A stretch of DNA of 64,000 bases, from NCBI RefSeq assembly GCF_015706575.1, contig NW_024037072.1:27467162-27531161 (forward strand). Direction: 5' to 3'. Below the pieces are notes generated by a model. That model had not been told where the DNA came from. It saw only the letters and a list, made by a program, of their open reading frames with translations, and did no database searches. This DNA is from Patiria miniata (lineage: Eukaryota; Echinodermata; Asteroidea; Valvatida; Asterinidae). This document shows positions 49,284 through 61,200 of this stretch, one piece after another; position 1 is the first letter of the stretch; the number at the start of each line of letters is the position of its first letter. Position numbers and translations under genes: made by a program.

Positions 49284-52200
49284 CTGGTGGGTCAATACAA
49301 CACAAAACGTGTTCTACTTGAAACTAGTATCATTGCCATGGTACTTGTGTGGAACAAGAAGTGTGAAGGACACTTGGCTGGTTTATCATTGTTATAACCT
49401 CTGTACACCAGTGAACACAAGCCAAGATGGCCAACGATGGAACTTCAATTTGGCATGCTTAGTCACTTTCACCACTGGGGAGGTACTAGTACGCAGTGTC
49501 CATAGACCTGCTGAAGTGAATTTCTCAAACTGAGTGCAAAGGTATTCAAACTATTTAAAGCTCATTTTAAAGTGCAAAACTAAACTAGATGTTCAAGCCA
49601 AGACTGAACTTGAGTCCTCGCTCATATGTAAACCTGGCTCTGGATTCCAAAGTATTTTTTGCATTTACATAACATAATGTTCCTAGACTTATAAATGCCA
49701 AAACTCACAATTCTGGAATTAAGTGATTCCAGATGTGAATCTCAAACCATTCAAACATTAAAAGTATTCTCGTTACGACTTTTCTCGTAAAAACGATTCT
49801 GAATCCATTGATGGACTTGAGCCCATTTGTCAATTTTGGTCTTTAAGTCTACTTTGTTGCTTGTTTTCCTTTCTGGCAGTTGAATAGAGTACCAAACTAT
49901 TACGGGCACTCCTGATCACACATGGGATATGAGAGTGTTGATGATAGGAAACTCATTTGCACCCAAAGTGTACTTGGAACATTCTTAACAAGGCTTATAA
50001 AATCTTGATCATGTGAGTGTCCACATGGGTGAAGGAAATCCCATCGCAAATGAGATCTTCATTGCAAGTTGAATAACAAGTCATTCACAAGTATGGTCAC
50101 AATTAACGTACATGGGATGAACAGTGACAAAAGTACGCCTTTGTCACCCTTTACTTTATAGTTTGTGACTTGACTTGAGGATTTGTGGTGGACTTGCAAT
50201 TGGCCTTGTGACTGACTTGTGAGAACTTGACAGTATTCCTGAGTGTGGATGATACTCACAGAACTTCGGAGCAGTTTTCCGGTCTCTGCATGCGATCCCC
50301 TCTCTTCAGCATGGTCGGGATGTCTTTGTTGTGAATGCCGGGGTAAGGGGAGGCACCAAGGGTCACCAGCTCAAACAGCAGCACACCAAAGGACCACCTG
50401 AAATGAAACGATTGCCTGATAAAAACTACATACAGTCAGAGATGTAGTCAAGTCACTATGCATCATCCTGAGCCAATCACAAGTCAATCACAAGCCAATC
50501 ACAAGTCAATCACAAGCCAATCACAATTCATTCACAGGCCAATCACAAGTCAATCACAAGTCAATCACAAGCCAATCACAGGTCAATCACAAGTCACACA
50601 AGCCAATCACAAGCCAATCACAAGTCAATCACAAGCCAATCACAAGTCAACCACATGTCAATCACAAGTCAATCACAAGTCAACCACAAGTCACACAAGC
50701 CAATCACATGTCAATCACAAGTCAATCACAAGTCAATCACAAGTCAATCACAAGTCACACAAGCCAATCACATGTCAATCACAAGTCAATCACAAGCCAA
50801 TCACAAGCCAATCACAAGCCAATTACAAGTCAACCATTTGTCCATCACAAGTCCTTCACAAGTCAATCGCAAATCATCTTGTCTCAAGTCACAATGACAA
50901 GCTATATTCTAATCCCCTGTTTATAGATGTCTTGGGGCACGTGATCACTGGGCACTCGAGAGGCCCCCTTCAATGGAGAAACCATTGTGACGGGTTATCT
51001 GAACAATAGCTAGCACAATGCTTTCACCATTGAATGAGGCCCTCGTGATAGAATTGATGCCTGGATTGGTCTACACTTGGACCTGACTTCTACCTGAATT
51101 GTGATTTGATTTGTGATTACAACACTGCAAATAGTAGATGGTCAACAATGGTCCATTATTTCCACCAATAGATGGTCAAGGTGCAATACAATGCATAACA
51201 CATATAGTCCAAGCAAAACTATAAACTAGCAGGAGGAAAATGCACATCAACCTTATTAAAGGATTACAATATCAAAAGAACTGATTTAATTCCACTTCAA
51301 ACCTTTGTAGGAGCATAACACGAAGAGTTAAACAGGAAGGGGAAACTACTCAATACAACAGCCACAAAGAACCTTACAAATTGAACTGCCACTGAGCTGT
51401 TGAGTGAAAACTCACGTCCCAGACAATGCACTATTTTCTTTAAAATTTACTGCAGTTACACCTTGTCACAGTGTAAGCAAATTGACATATAGGCTAGTCA
51501 ACACTTCTACAAAATCAAAATCTTTTAAACTCCTTAAGATGTTTGACACAACTTTCTGATGAACTTCTAAAATGACTACACTTCTAAAATCACTTACACG
51601 TCATTGCATGTGGTGAAGACTTGGTCATAGAGGGCCTCGACTGACATCCATTTGATGGGTAGCTTGCCCCCTCTCCGGTGCACATAGATGTTATCATCGT
51701 AGACATATCTGGTCAGCCCAAAGTCACCGATCTTGACCGTCTTGTCTTCGGCCACCATGACATTCCTTGCTGCCAGGTCACGGTGCACAAAACCTTTCTG
51801 GGAAAGGTACTCCTAAATAGAAATACAGACAGAAATATAGACATGGTTTAACCAGTTCGCGCCGCATGACGTGTATACCTGCAAAGGTTTTGCGGTATTC
51901 GGAACAGATGACGGATAAGCACGCAGGGAGCGAGGCCGGAAATATCTGTCAGCGACCCGCTCACAGCGAGCGAGGCCGGAAATATGAGTGTGCTGCATGA
52001 GGGTGATGGCTTCAACCCGCCTGGCTTGAGGTCGAGTGAAATTAAACCCGCGCCTCGTTCCGTTCTTGTCAAAATAATCCCGACGCGAACTGGTTAATAG
52101 CTTCAGCAGAAAAAAATCTGGAGAATGAGTGCGTTTTACAAGTGGGAAGAGTTGTACAGGTCCATCACCTTGTCCGGTCACAAGTAAATCACGAGTCCAT

Positions 52201-55200
52201 TCACAAGTCCAGACACAAGCACCAGGGGATGCACAATAACAAAGGAATGCCTTTGTCAAAGCTCATTTGAATAGCTTGTGATCTTCCGTTGGACTGGAGG
52301 ACATGTGATGGACTTGCAGGGATTTGTGATGGACTCGACTACAACACTGGTGTACATAGATCTGTTTCTTGCCAATCCCAAAGACTAGTAATTCTTGAAC
52401 TACTTTTTTTTCCATTCTAGGTATGATTTGCACACATGCTACATTTTGGCAGCTACGTGTAAATGACCGAAGTTAATTGGTTTGTTACCAAGTATTAATT
52501 TCTAATGAAGAATAGCAGTAATTTTTCCCCCCTAATTCGCTCTTTTCACAATTCCGCCATGGGTATACAGAGCCTCGATCTGGGAGCTTTACACAATGAA
52601 AATAGCCGATTCAGTGATTCCCATGTCGAGGTCCAGATCACTGTACCGGCTATTTTTATTGTGTACAGTTGCCTGATCGAGGCTCTGCATGCCCAATGGC
52701 GGAGTGTGAAAAGAGCGAATCTTCATTGCAGTGAGAAGAAGTTCATTTTTGCATCAAGATGAACAAAACAAAACATTAATAATATTGAACTAATGTAAAA
52801 AGAAAAAAAAATGTTATCTGTCATATGACTTACCATGCCTCGTGCAATCTGGCGTGCAAAGGATAACAGATCATTGGGCATCAAGGAATCAGACTCAGTT
52901 CCATCCGGTTTCTCGCTTTTTTCATTCCGTATCTCAAGACACGAATACAAAATGACAAGTATAGATCTGTAATTGGGCGGCAATATATTTTTTGTTCCAG
53001 TTTTTTAGTCTGCAAACTGTGTGTCCTTTGTAAATTGCACACACTAAATCGTTTACTCGCTGTTCAAATTCTCTTGTCTTGGGTACCATAATGTGATTGG
53101 TCCAGACCAGTCACATGTCAAATTTTCTACGAATGGCTGTTCCCAACAAAACAACGTTTGTGTTGCATTGCGCAATAACGTCAACCGTATTCTAGCTTTG
53201 ATGATGTCAGCCGTTCTACTGTGAGAATTTCTGGTGTCACTGGTGCCCAAGCTATGTCCGCCACTGCTTTGACCAGAGGAAGTTATGAGAGTACATGTAA
53301 TTAACTGGCAAACTATAAATGGTACTGGATCAGTAGAACCATACAGAATTTAAAGGTATAGTCCATCATTTGTAATTTGTGCATTTTGTTCGTTTGAAGA
53401 AACAAAAGTGCTCAAAATCTATAGAAGGGTGCTGAACAACCAACCTGATGAAGTTTCAGCTCAGCTTTAGCTGTATATTATGAGAAAAACGACATTCTAG
53501 GATCTCGATTTCAAATCAAAAGTTGCTGAATCATGTTTTGAATTGGGCCTGCATTCAGCGTCCGATACACGTTCTCACTGAGCCGATTGCAGCTACGCAA
53601 ATTATGTCGCGCACTGATCCGACGAATTATAGCAACCGCACACGCTTGTGTGTTGTGCCAATGCTTGCGCGCGCTTCGCCGAATAACAAACCGAACTACT
53701 AATTTGAATTTCCTACGGTGCTTCTTAAGAAGCACCGTTGAAAAGGCCTTCTTGAGTTGATTTCTTCAAAATGACAGCTTGCCAGAAAGAATAATTTCAC
53801 AGGGAGTTTAGTCCCCTTACTATCTTTCAACCAAGTATGCTTTTCACCAATGAATACGGCAGTTACTTTTTGGATAGCTGCAAATGATGGACTCTGGCTT
53901 TAACACTGTTAACCCTTTAGTCACTGTAGCACCCGAAGCCGCTCTGCCCATTACTCACTGTTGGGCCCGAAACAGCCCGAGCACTCTATGGTTTTAAACA
54001 CAATGTAATACAATGTAGTACTAGTGCTAATGGGTTGTAAGATCATAATTTTGTTGCTTTTGATACTGCTTTTTGTGCCAGGCTGTGGAAAAAAAACAAA
54101 CGTTATAACAAAACAAACACTGACTGCTGCGCAGGCATCCCTAAGGTAGAAAGGTCTTAGTAACATCATGGCAATCAATAACGATACACGGTGCTACTAT
54201 AAAGCGTTCTGTCCAGACTCAACTAACGCCAAAGTGTCTTTATCCAGAGCTGAAGAGAAAAAGTCTCACCATAACTCCCCGGTTGGCTCTCAGGTACCGG
54301 AGCAGGTCGCCATGGCAACAGTGCTCCACAATGAGACAGAGGGGCGCAGCATCGGTGCTGCAGCAGCCCAGCAGACTGACCAGATTGCTGTGACGGCCTA
54401 TGTCCTTCATCAGTTTCATCTCACGACGGAATTCCTGCCTTTGTATCTCCTCGGCATCCCCTGCAATCAACAAGGGGATGAAACAAAGTGAATCTAATAC
54501 TGTTCTTGTTTCTTTTGCCTTTCACCATACTTTGTGAGTAAAAATTCACGAACTGCTTGGGTGGGAGTTGAACCCACCACCTCAGGTTTATAAGTGCAGA
54601 CATCTTAATCTACTTAACCATTGAGGTTGCCGGGGTAGGCTAAAGAAGTAAAGTCTGTCACGAGCCAACCTGGCCCATCAGGCTGGCGTTTATCTCCAGT
54701 TTCCTTGGCAAGAATTGACTGGGAATATTTCTATTCCCCCTGGATGGGACGGTATAAGTCCATCACAGATTACTCCCCAGCTAATGCCGGTACTAATCAA
54801 TACTCCTGGGTGGAGAGAGGCAAGTGGGGGTAAGGTAGCTTGCTCAAGGACACAACATATGGATTGGAACCCTTGGATTCAAATCCCTGACTCTGCACTC
54901 TGATTATGATGAACCCTATAACCACTTGGCCACACTCCCCCTTCGGGGAGGGGGGGGGGGGAAGGTAGGCTAGCCAGTTGAAATCTGGCAGAGCAGTCAG
55001 TCCCTAATGAAGGAATATAGCTTTCAGGTGAAAGTTAAAAATTGAGGTTTTTTCTTATTGGGACAGTCACTCATGTCATTAAAAGGTGACAGAATTATAC
55101 AGAATTGAAAAGTTCGATTGTAATTGGATGACCATACAATGAGCTAAATCCGGCCCATTGTGTACACCAGATGCATTAAATGACTTTCTGTGAATAGCCA

Positions 55201-58200
55201 TTGTGAATTAATTGAATAAACCTGTGTGCGCTCTTGGACTAACCTTGTCTTGTCAAGGGCTGGTAGTTTGGTCAATGGTTAAAAAAGGAAAGAAGTAAAT
55301 TCTTACCATGCAGCATCTTGACAGCGACGTGAACGTCATATCTTTTGATGGAGTCTCTGAAGAGACTGGAACCCGACGTGTAGTGTGTGGACAGCTTGCC
55401 AGCTATGAAGGCCTTCATCACGACACCAAACTGGCCTTTGCCAAGTACCTCCCCCATCTCAAGTCGCTCAAACGGCATCTCCCAACGGTCTGGTATGGGA
55501 GTGTCTGGGCTGATGGCAAAATCCAATTGGAAAACATTACTTTATAAAGTCATTTTTGCAGGCTTTCAAGCAGACCCAAGTGACAAAGTAGGAGAACAGC
55601 AGGATCAATATTTTCAAAAACACAGAACAAAAGTAGGACTTTTTGGGGAGACAAAATCAGGATAAAAGTAGGACTTATGTGGAGTAGTTTTCGTGGATAC
55701 TGGCCCATGTCCACAGGATCATAAGCCTCATTTGGCATGTTCTGTACTCACAACACTTGAGCTCCATCCTCAACTAAGCTCTTGGAAGTACAGTTGCAGT
55801 ACTCCTGCACCCTTCATTGTGGGATTAACATATGACAGTGTGTAACACTGTTACTCCACCCCCCCCCCCACCCCCACCCCCAGATCCGCCCCTGGGTACC
55901 ATCCCCATCTTCACTTTGGGAAAGGTTATTCTTATTAAGTCGGTACGTCTATTTCACGCACAGGGTAAATACCCATGCGCAGTATACTATCACGTCGGTT
56001 TTATACCCGGGCGATAGTCCACTAGGCATGCGGATTACTAAGCAATCATGGAAATATTTCCAGAAGGGAAGCTGAGGGAACTCACAATAACATATTGGTG
56101 TCAAGATTGCATTATCAAATCTCACCGATGGTTGAGGCAAATTTGCCCTCTTGACTCACCTGTCAGCGGCCGGCGTTATGGAGTACACGTTGTGCATGCT
56201 CTCCTCGTCTCTACGGAGCCTCCTCTTGGACAAACGGGACTCCATTAGCCGACGGCGATACACGCATAGGGTCCAGACAAACACGACCGCGGCGACGACA
56301 AGGAGAACTGGCACAAGGACCAGGAAGGTCATGATTGGAAACACCTTGGGTAGCTGGGTGCTGCGCAGTGGTAAGGCACTCTGGGGGCCAGAAGCGGTCG
56401 ACTCGACAGCTGCAATTGCAGGCAACAAGAAAGATTGTTAAAGCCAGAGTCCATCATTTGCAGCTATTCAAAAAGTAACTGGCGTAATTATTGTTGAAAA
56501 ACATACTAGGTTGAAAGATAGTAAGAGGACTAAACTCCCTGTGAAATTATTCTTTCTGGCAAGCTGTCATTTTGAAGAAATCAATGAAAGAAGGCCTTTC
56601 AAACGGTGCGTCTTAAGAAGCACCGTTGGAAATTTCCGTTAGTAGTTCGTGTTTTTTTATTCGGCGAAGCGCGCGCAAGCGTTGACACGATGCACGCGCG
56701 CGCGTAGTTGCTATAATTCGTCGGATCGGTGCGGGACATCGCGTAACTGCAGTCGGCTAGTGAGAACGTCTCACGCTGAATTCAGGCCCAATTCAAAACA
56801 TGATTCAGCAACTTTTGATTTGAAATCGAGATCCAAGAATGTTGTTTTTCTCAAAATATATAGCTGAAGCTGAGCTGAAACTTCATTAGGTTAGTTGTTC
56901 AGCACCTTTCTTTAGATTTTGAGCACTTTTGTTGCTTCAAACGAACAAATGCACAAATTACAACTGATGGACTATACCTTTATAGGTAATATACAACATT
57001 TACTTTTCCTGTAATTTTCAGAAATGGAGGGATGAGGGTGGGGCCTGTTTAAAGTGTTGTGTTTATAGATGCTGGAAAAACCAAGACAAAAATGCTGTTT
57101 TTGTAGTCTGGTTCCCCGACACTACTTCAGACGAAAAGAAGCAAGTTATAGACTTCGGGAAATTGTCAGGTCAGGGAACCAGACTAGCTGGTTTGCACCC
57201 GCCACGAATGTATATAAACCGATTGCAAACAAAACGTGCACTAACAACATTTGGTAAGTTGGGGCAGTATTTGCAAAAAGTAAGTTTTTTTTCCAACGAT
57301 GGTCGGCCGACGGAAAAAGTTCATGCATGACAACCTTGTGGACTCCACAGAGTACATTTTACAATTGTTGTCTGCTGTAATGTAGTTCATGGCGTTTTGT
57401 ACGCAAAGCCGAGGATGGCATTGTTCCCAAGGGCATACAAATAATCATGGACTATATCAAAACAGACAACAATTGTTTTGTTATACCATGGTCTTAGTTT
57501 TTAGAGTTTTTAAAAGTAATAATATGAAAATTAAAATGTTATTTTCATAATGACAGCATTTGTTTCCGGTTTGACACCCTATGCATTATAATTGAACAGT
57601 CCAGTGCTTCGTTTTTTTAATGAAAATTCTGTGTTGACTCGGACACACACACAGGTCGGCACTGACAAGCGGCCGTGCCGGGTAACTCTATCCGGAATTG
57701 TGACCAGGGTCTATTTGAGCTGTGTTGTACAAAGCAGCAGCGACGAAAACTGTTCAAAAGTCTTTGAGAACGATGAAAGGTGATTAACCCTGGTAACATA
57801 AGGTAATGTACTCCGTGGAAACAATCATACATGAACTTGTGCAGCACGCAACATGAACAATTCTCAACAAATGAAATTTCATAATCTGATACCATGATAG
57901 AACAACACCCAGGAACATCATCTTTTATCGTACTCACAGATCTTTGAATGTTTTGTTTTTCGTCCCCACTGCTTTGTAAAGAATTAGACGTGAAGATTTT
58001 GTAACATGTCTGCTCATGTTCAGAATCGATTTCATATCATTACCTGTGAATTCAAACGGTTTGATGGGCACCATGTTTAAGTTGGTACTGGGTCCACTCC
58101 TATTCACTGCAACCTGAAGCATTTAATGAAACAAGAATGAACGTAAAAAAGAAAAAGCAATCCACTATACAATGGAACTACATGTAGCATTCGCTCATGT

Positions 58201-61200
58201 TCATGCATGTGACTACTCATTGGAATGTGCATTGAAAACTTCCTAAGTCAAGCAAAACTCAACAGAATGTAGTACTGACAGCACTTTTTGAGCAAATTCT
58301 GGATACCATGTGTCAAGTGGAATCCATCCTTCCCTATGGTTGAGAGTCCTGGACCCTTGACCAACAAATCTCTACATCCATTGATGGCATCTATACAAGG
58401 ATGTTGTGTGCTGTACAGAATGTATTTTTGGCAACAACATCTCCCAAACTCCATTCTATACGTTGCCCTTCCCCCTATCTCCACCATCATCAGACAGCTT
58501 CGCCTTTGGCTAGCCATAATGAGCCAGCTAGTCGTGTTCTTCTCTGGAAGCCTGATGCCCCTTGTCGTAGAGGTTGTCCCAACATGACCCTGAAAACACC
58601 CATCGAGTTGGAAACTGGTCTGAGCTGTCCATCTCCTTCCAACACTATGCTTGACAGGGACATCATCAAGTCCACTCTCGTCGGACTGCAACAAAAGCAC
58701 GCCACGCATCACGGTCTCCCATGGCCGTCCTGATCTCGGCTGCGGAGGCTAGCCCAGTATCAAGACGCAGCTGGTCCACGTAGGTTAGCGTCTGCCCACC
58801 TCGAGAGGCTACTCCATGAGTGGGTCCCATAAGATGAGTTGGCTTGCAGCTATCTCTGGATGTCGAACGCAGTGACCAGCCAATCGCAGACGCCTAAGTC
58901 TGATAGTTGTAGAGATCCTTGGCAGGTTGCCATGGAGCACATCATTCCTGACTTTGTCTCTCCAACTCACGTCTAGAGCCATCCTCGGCATGCGAGTGTA
59001 GCAGCCATCAAGTCGAGCCTCTTGCTTTGTAGTAAGGGTCCATGCCTCAGAGCTGTAGAGTAGGATGGACTCCATGGATGCACGGAATAGAGCTCGTTTG
59101 AGTTTATCCGGCACCATAGACCTCCAGATCTTCTTGAGGTTTTAGCAGGGACAGGCACAGATGGGCCCAACTCATCAAGTCATCACGAAAGTGAATGAAC
59201 AAATGAGTGAATGAATGAGTCAAGTGAATTAATGAAAGGGCTCTCCACTACTGTGGATTATGACGGATTTGTATAGTAAGGTTATCATGTCTTACCTTAA
59301 CTCCATATGTAATGTCTGTCTCATTAAAGCCCGTCAGCCAGGCATAACTGTTCTCCTATAGAACAAGAAAGGCCGAAAAACTCCAGTCGGTTTGAGGCTC
59401 TAAATGTGAAAAGTACCCGATGTACACCCTCCACATGTACTATTTTGCTTATACTTTCAAATTCTACATCAATAATTTGGATCAATTGTAGTATTTTGCT
59501 TCGAACAACTGATCTAGGGATACGGATTAAGGAGCGTTTTTTTTAATGCGACCATTATCAGAAATGGTTTTATTTACTAGCTGAGAATTTTTTTTGTAAT
59601 TTGATGGTTTGATCAAAACCCTCCTATGCAAACATACATTCTGTGCAAAGTTGTCCTTTCAGTCACAATCAATCATTTTGAACAGTTAAGAGTTCCCAGC
59701 CTACAGATTTTTTCACCACGTTTGGTTGAAGAGCTATACTTCACGACATTATAAAAAATACCAGTTCAAATAAGTTAAATAAGTAGCTTACAATTCTTGT
59801 CATAAGTGGGTTCCCTTCTTTTTTAACCACCCTGTAACTAAGTTGGTAGAGCACCGCACCAGTCAAATTCTTTGTCCAACTAATAAGAATTCAAAAATCA
59901 TTAGAATGCACTTCATCAGTTTCCCTTTGTGGTTGATTTGAAAATTTGTATAAAAACGGTACAAAAAAAAGAAGCTAGAGTTGTCTTTACCACTCCAGGA
60001 ATGTTGATTTCTTGGATGGTGCCAGACTCCAGGTTCGGCAAAAGATCGGCTGGCACAAACTTGCCCCACTGGACAATGTAGCCATACACGCCTGGGAGAG
60101 ATTCCACAGGTGGCCACTGGATGTAAGCAGACATGTTCTGACGATAGTCGGTCACGTTGATGGTCTTCACATCAACCGTGCACATTTTAGGAGCTATCAA
60201 CGACATAAAAGAATCATTCCAATCACTTCATCAATTTCAGAAAAATACACACAAAATTCTTTCTCAAGAAAAGCCCATAAAAATGTTTTCAGGTTAACCA
60301 GTTCGCGCCGGAGGCCGTGTATACACGCAAACATTTTGCGGTATTCGGAATGGATGACAGATAAACACGCAGGGAGCGAGGCCAGAAATATCTGTCAGCT
60401 ACCTGCCAGCGAGGCCGGAAATATGAGTGTGCTGCCCGAGGGTGATGGCTTCAACCTGCCTGGCTTGAGGTCGAGTGAAAAGTAATCCCGCTCATTCCGT
60501 TCTTGTCAAAATAATCCCGGCGTCAACTGGTTAATTAAAATGGACAAATAAATCATTCAGTGCCACACATTACATACAGTGTGTAAATTGCACATGGGCA
60601 ATTCCAGTAATACCCGTGACAGAGCTTTTAAGAGCTCAAGGAATAAACCTGAAAATCTATTTTTCAAATCTTATACATCCATCATCTAGTAATGGGTCAA
60701 GGAGATTGCAGACTAGGACTTTTAGGTCATTTATCTAAAACATTAATTAGATATCACAGTTAATCAGGTCTGCCACAAGACATTACACTTTCATAACGCT
60801 GGATTTGCCAAGATACAGTACATTTTGCATGTACATGTAAAAAAGCAACACAAGCCAAATACATCATTTCTAGGTTCTGGGTTGAAATGAATGATAAAAT
60901 GACATGTGAAAAGCTTTGTCAAATCTCAGTTAGCTGTGAAGCTGTAGTTTGTATAAATAATGAGATCTACCCACTACTGCACATTACAAACATCTAGGTA
61001 ACTCTAATTGTGTGCCACTGTCCTTCCACAGAGCTAAATCTAGAGCAGTTTTTGCGAAGAGGAATTGATTCTTCACATTTCTTTAATTCACTAATACATT
61101 TATGTTCCATTAAATATGTTAAAGGGAATATACAACATTTGCAAACATCGAAAAACAAAACTACCAAATTTTTACGAAATACCTTACTAGGATGTTGGTA

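Larger units (their letters stand above)
50398..51597 (-). other. Receptor kinase intron (j-k)
   Basis: Holds the 11-bp minisatellite and a small inverted-repeat element; the remainder is AT-rich without visible features. Confidence 0.75.
51813..52833 (-). other. Receptor kinase intron (i-j)
   Basis: About 1 kb, nearly half of it the TTAACC element and the fold-back repeat. Confidence 0.8.
54461..55306 (-). other. Receptor kinase intron (g-h)
   Basis: Holds the two SINEs and a G run at about 54,949-54,960. Confidence 0.75.
56410..58043 (-). other. Receptor kinase intron (e-f)
   Basis: Contains family 2 copy B and the truncated family 1 copy. From 57,320 to 58,043 no feature is recognised. 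Confidence 0.75.

Noticed and set aside
50467..50877. Possible CRISPR-like array
   Set aside because: Units are tandem with no unique spacers, and the genome is eukaryotic.
50458..51009. 183-codon open frame rich in Gln, Ser and Thr
   Set aside because: It is only the 11-bp minisatellite read as protein; parallel frames give the same composition.
51813..52259. 148-codon minus-strand frame next to kinase exon j
   Set aside because: It runs through the TTAACC miniature element and is not part of the phase-consistent kinase model.
57934..58043. Longer version of kinase exon e ending at a GTGAGT donor
   Set aside because: Open, but it would leave the wrong phase for the membrane exon; the GTAATG donor at 58043 fits both the phase and the end of the fibronectin III fold.
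59833..59862. tRNA gene candidate
   Set aside because: Only the 5' half resembles a tRNA; there is no B-box or acceptor pairing.
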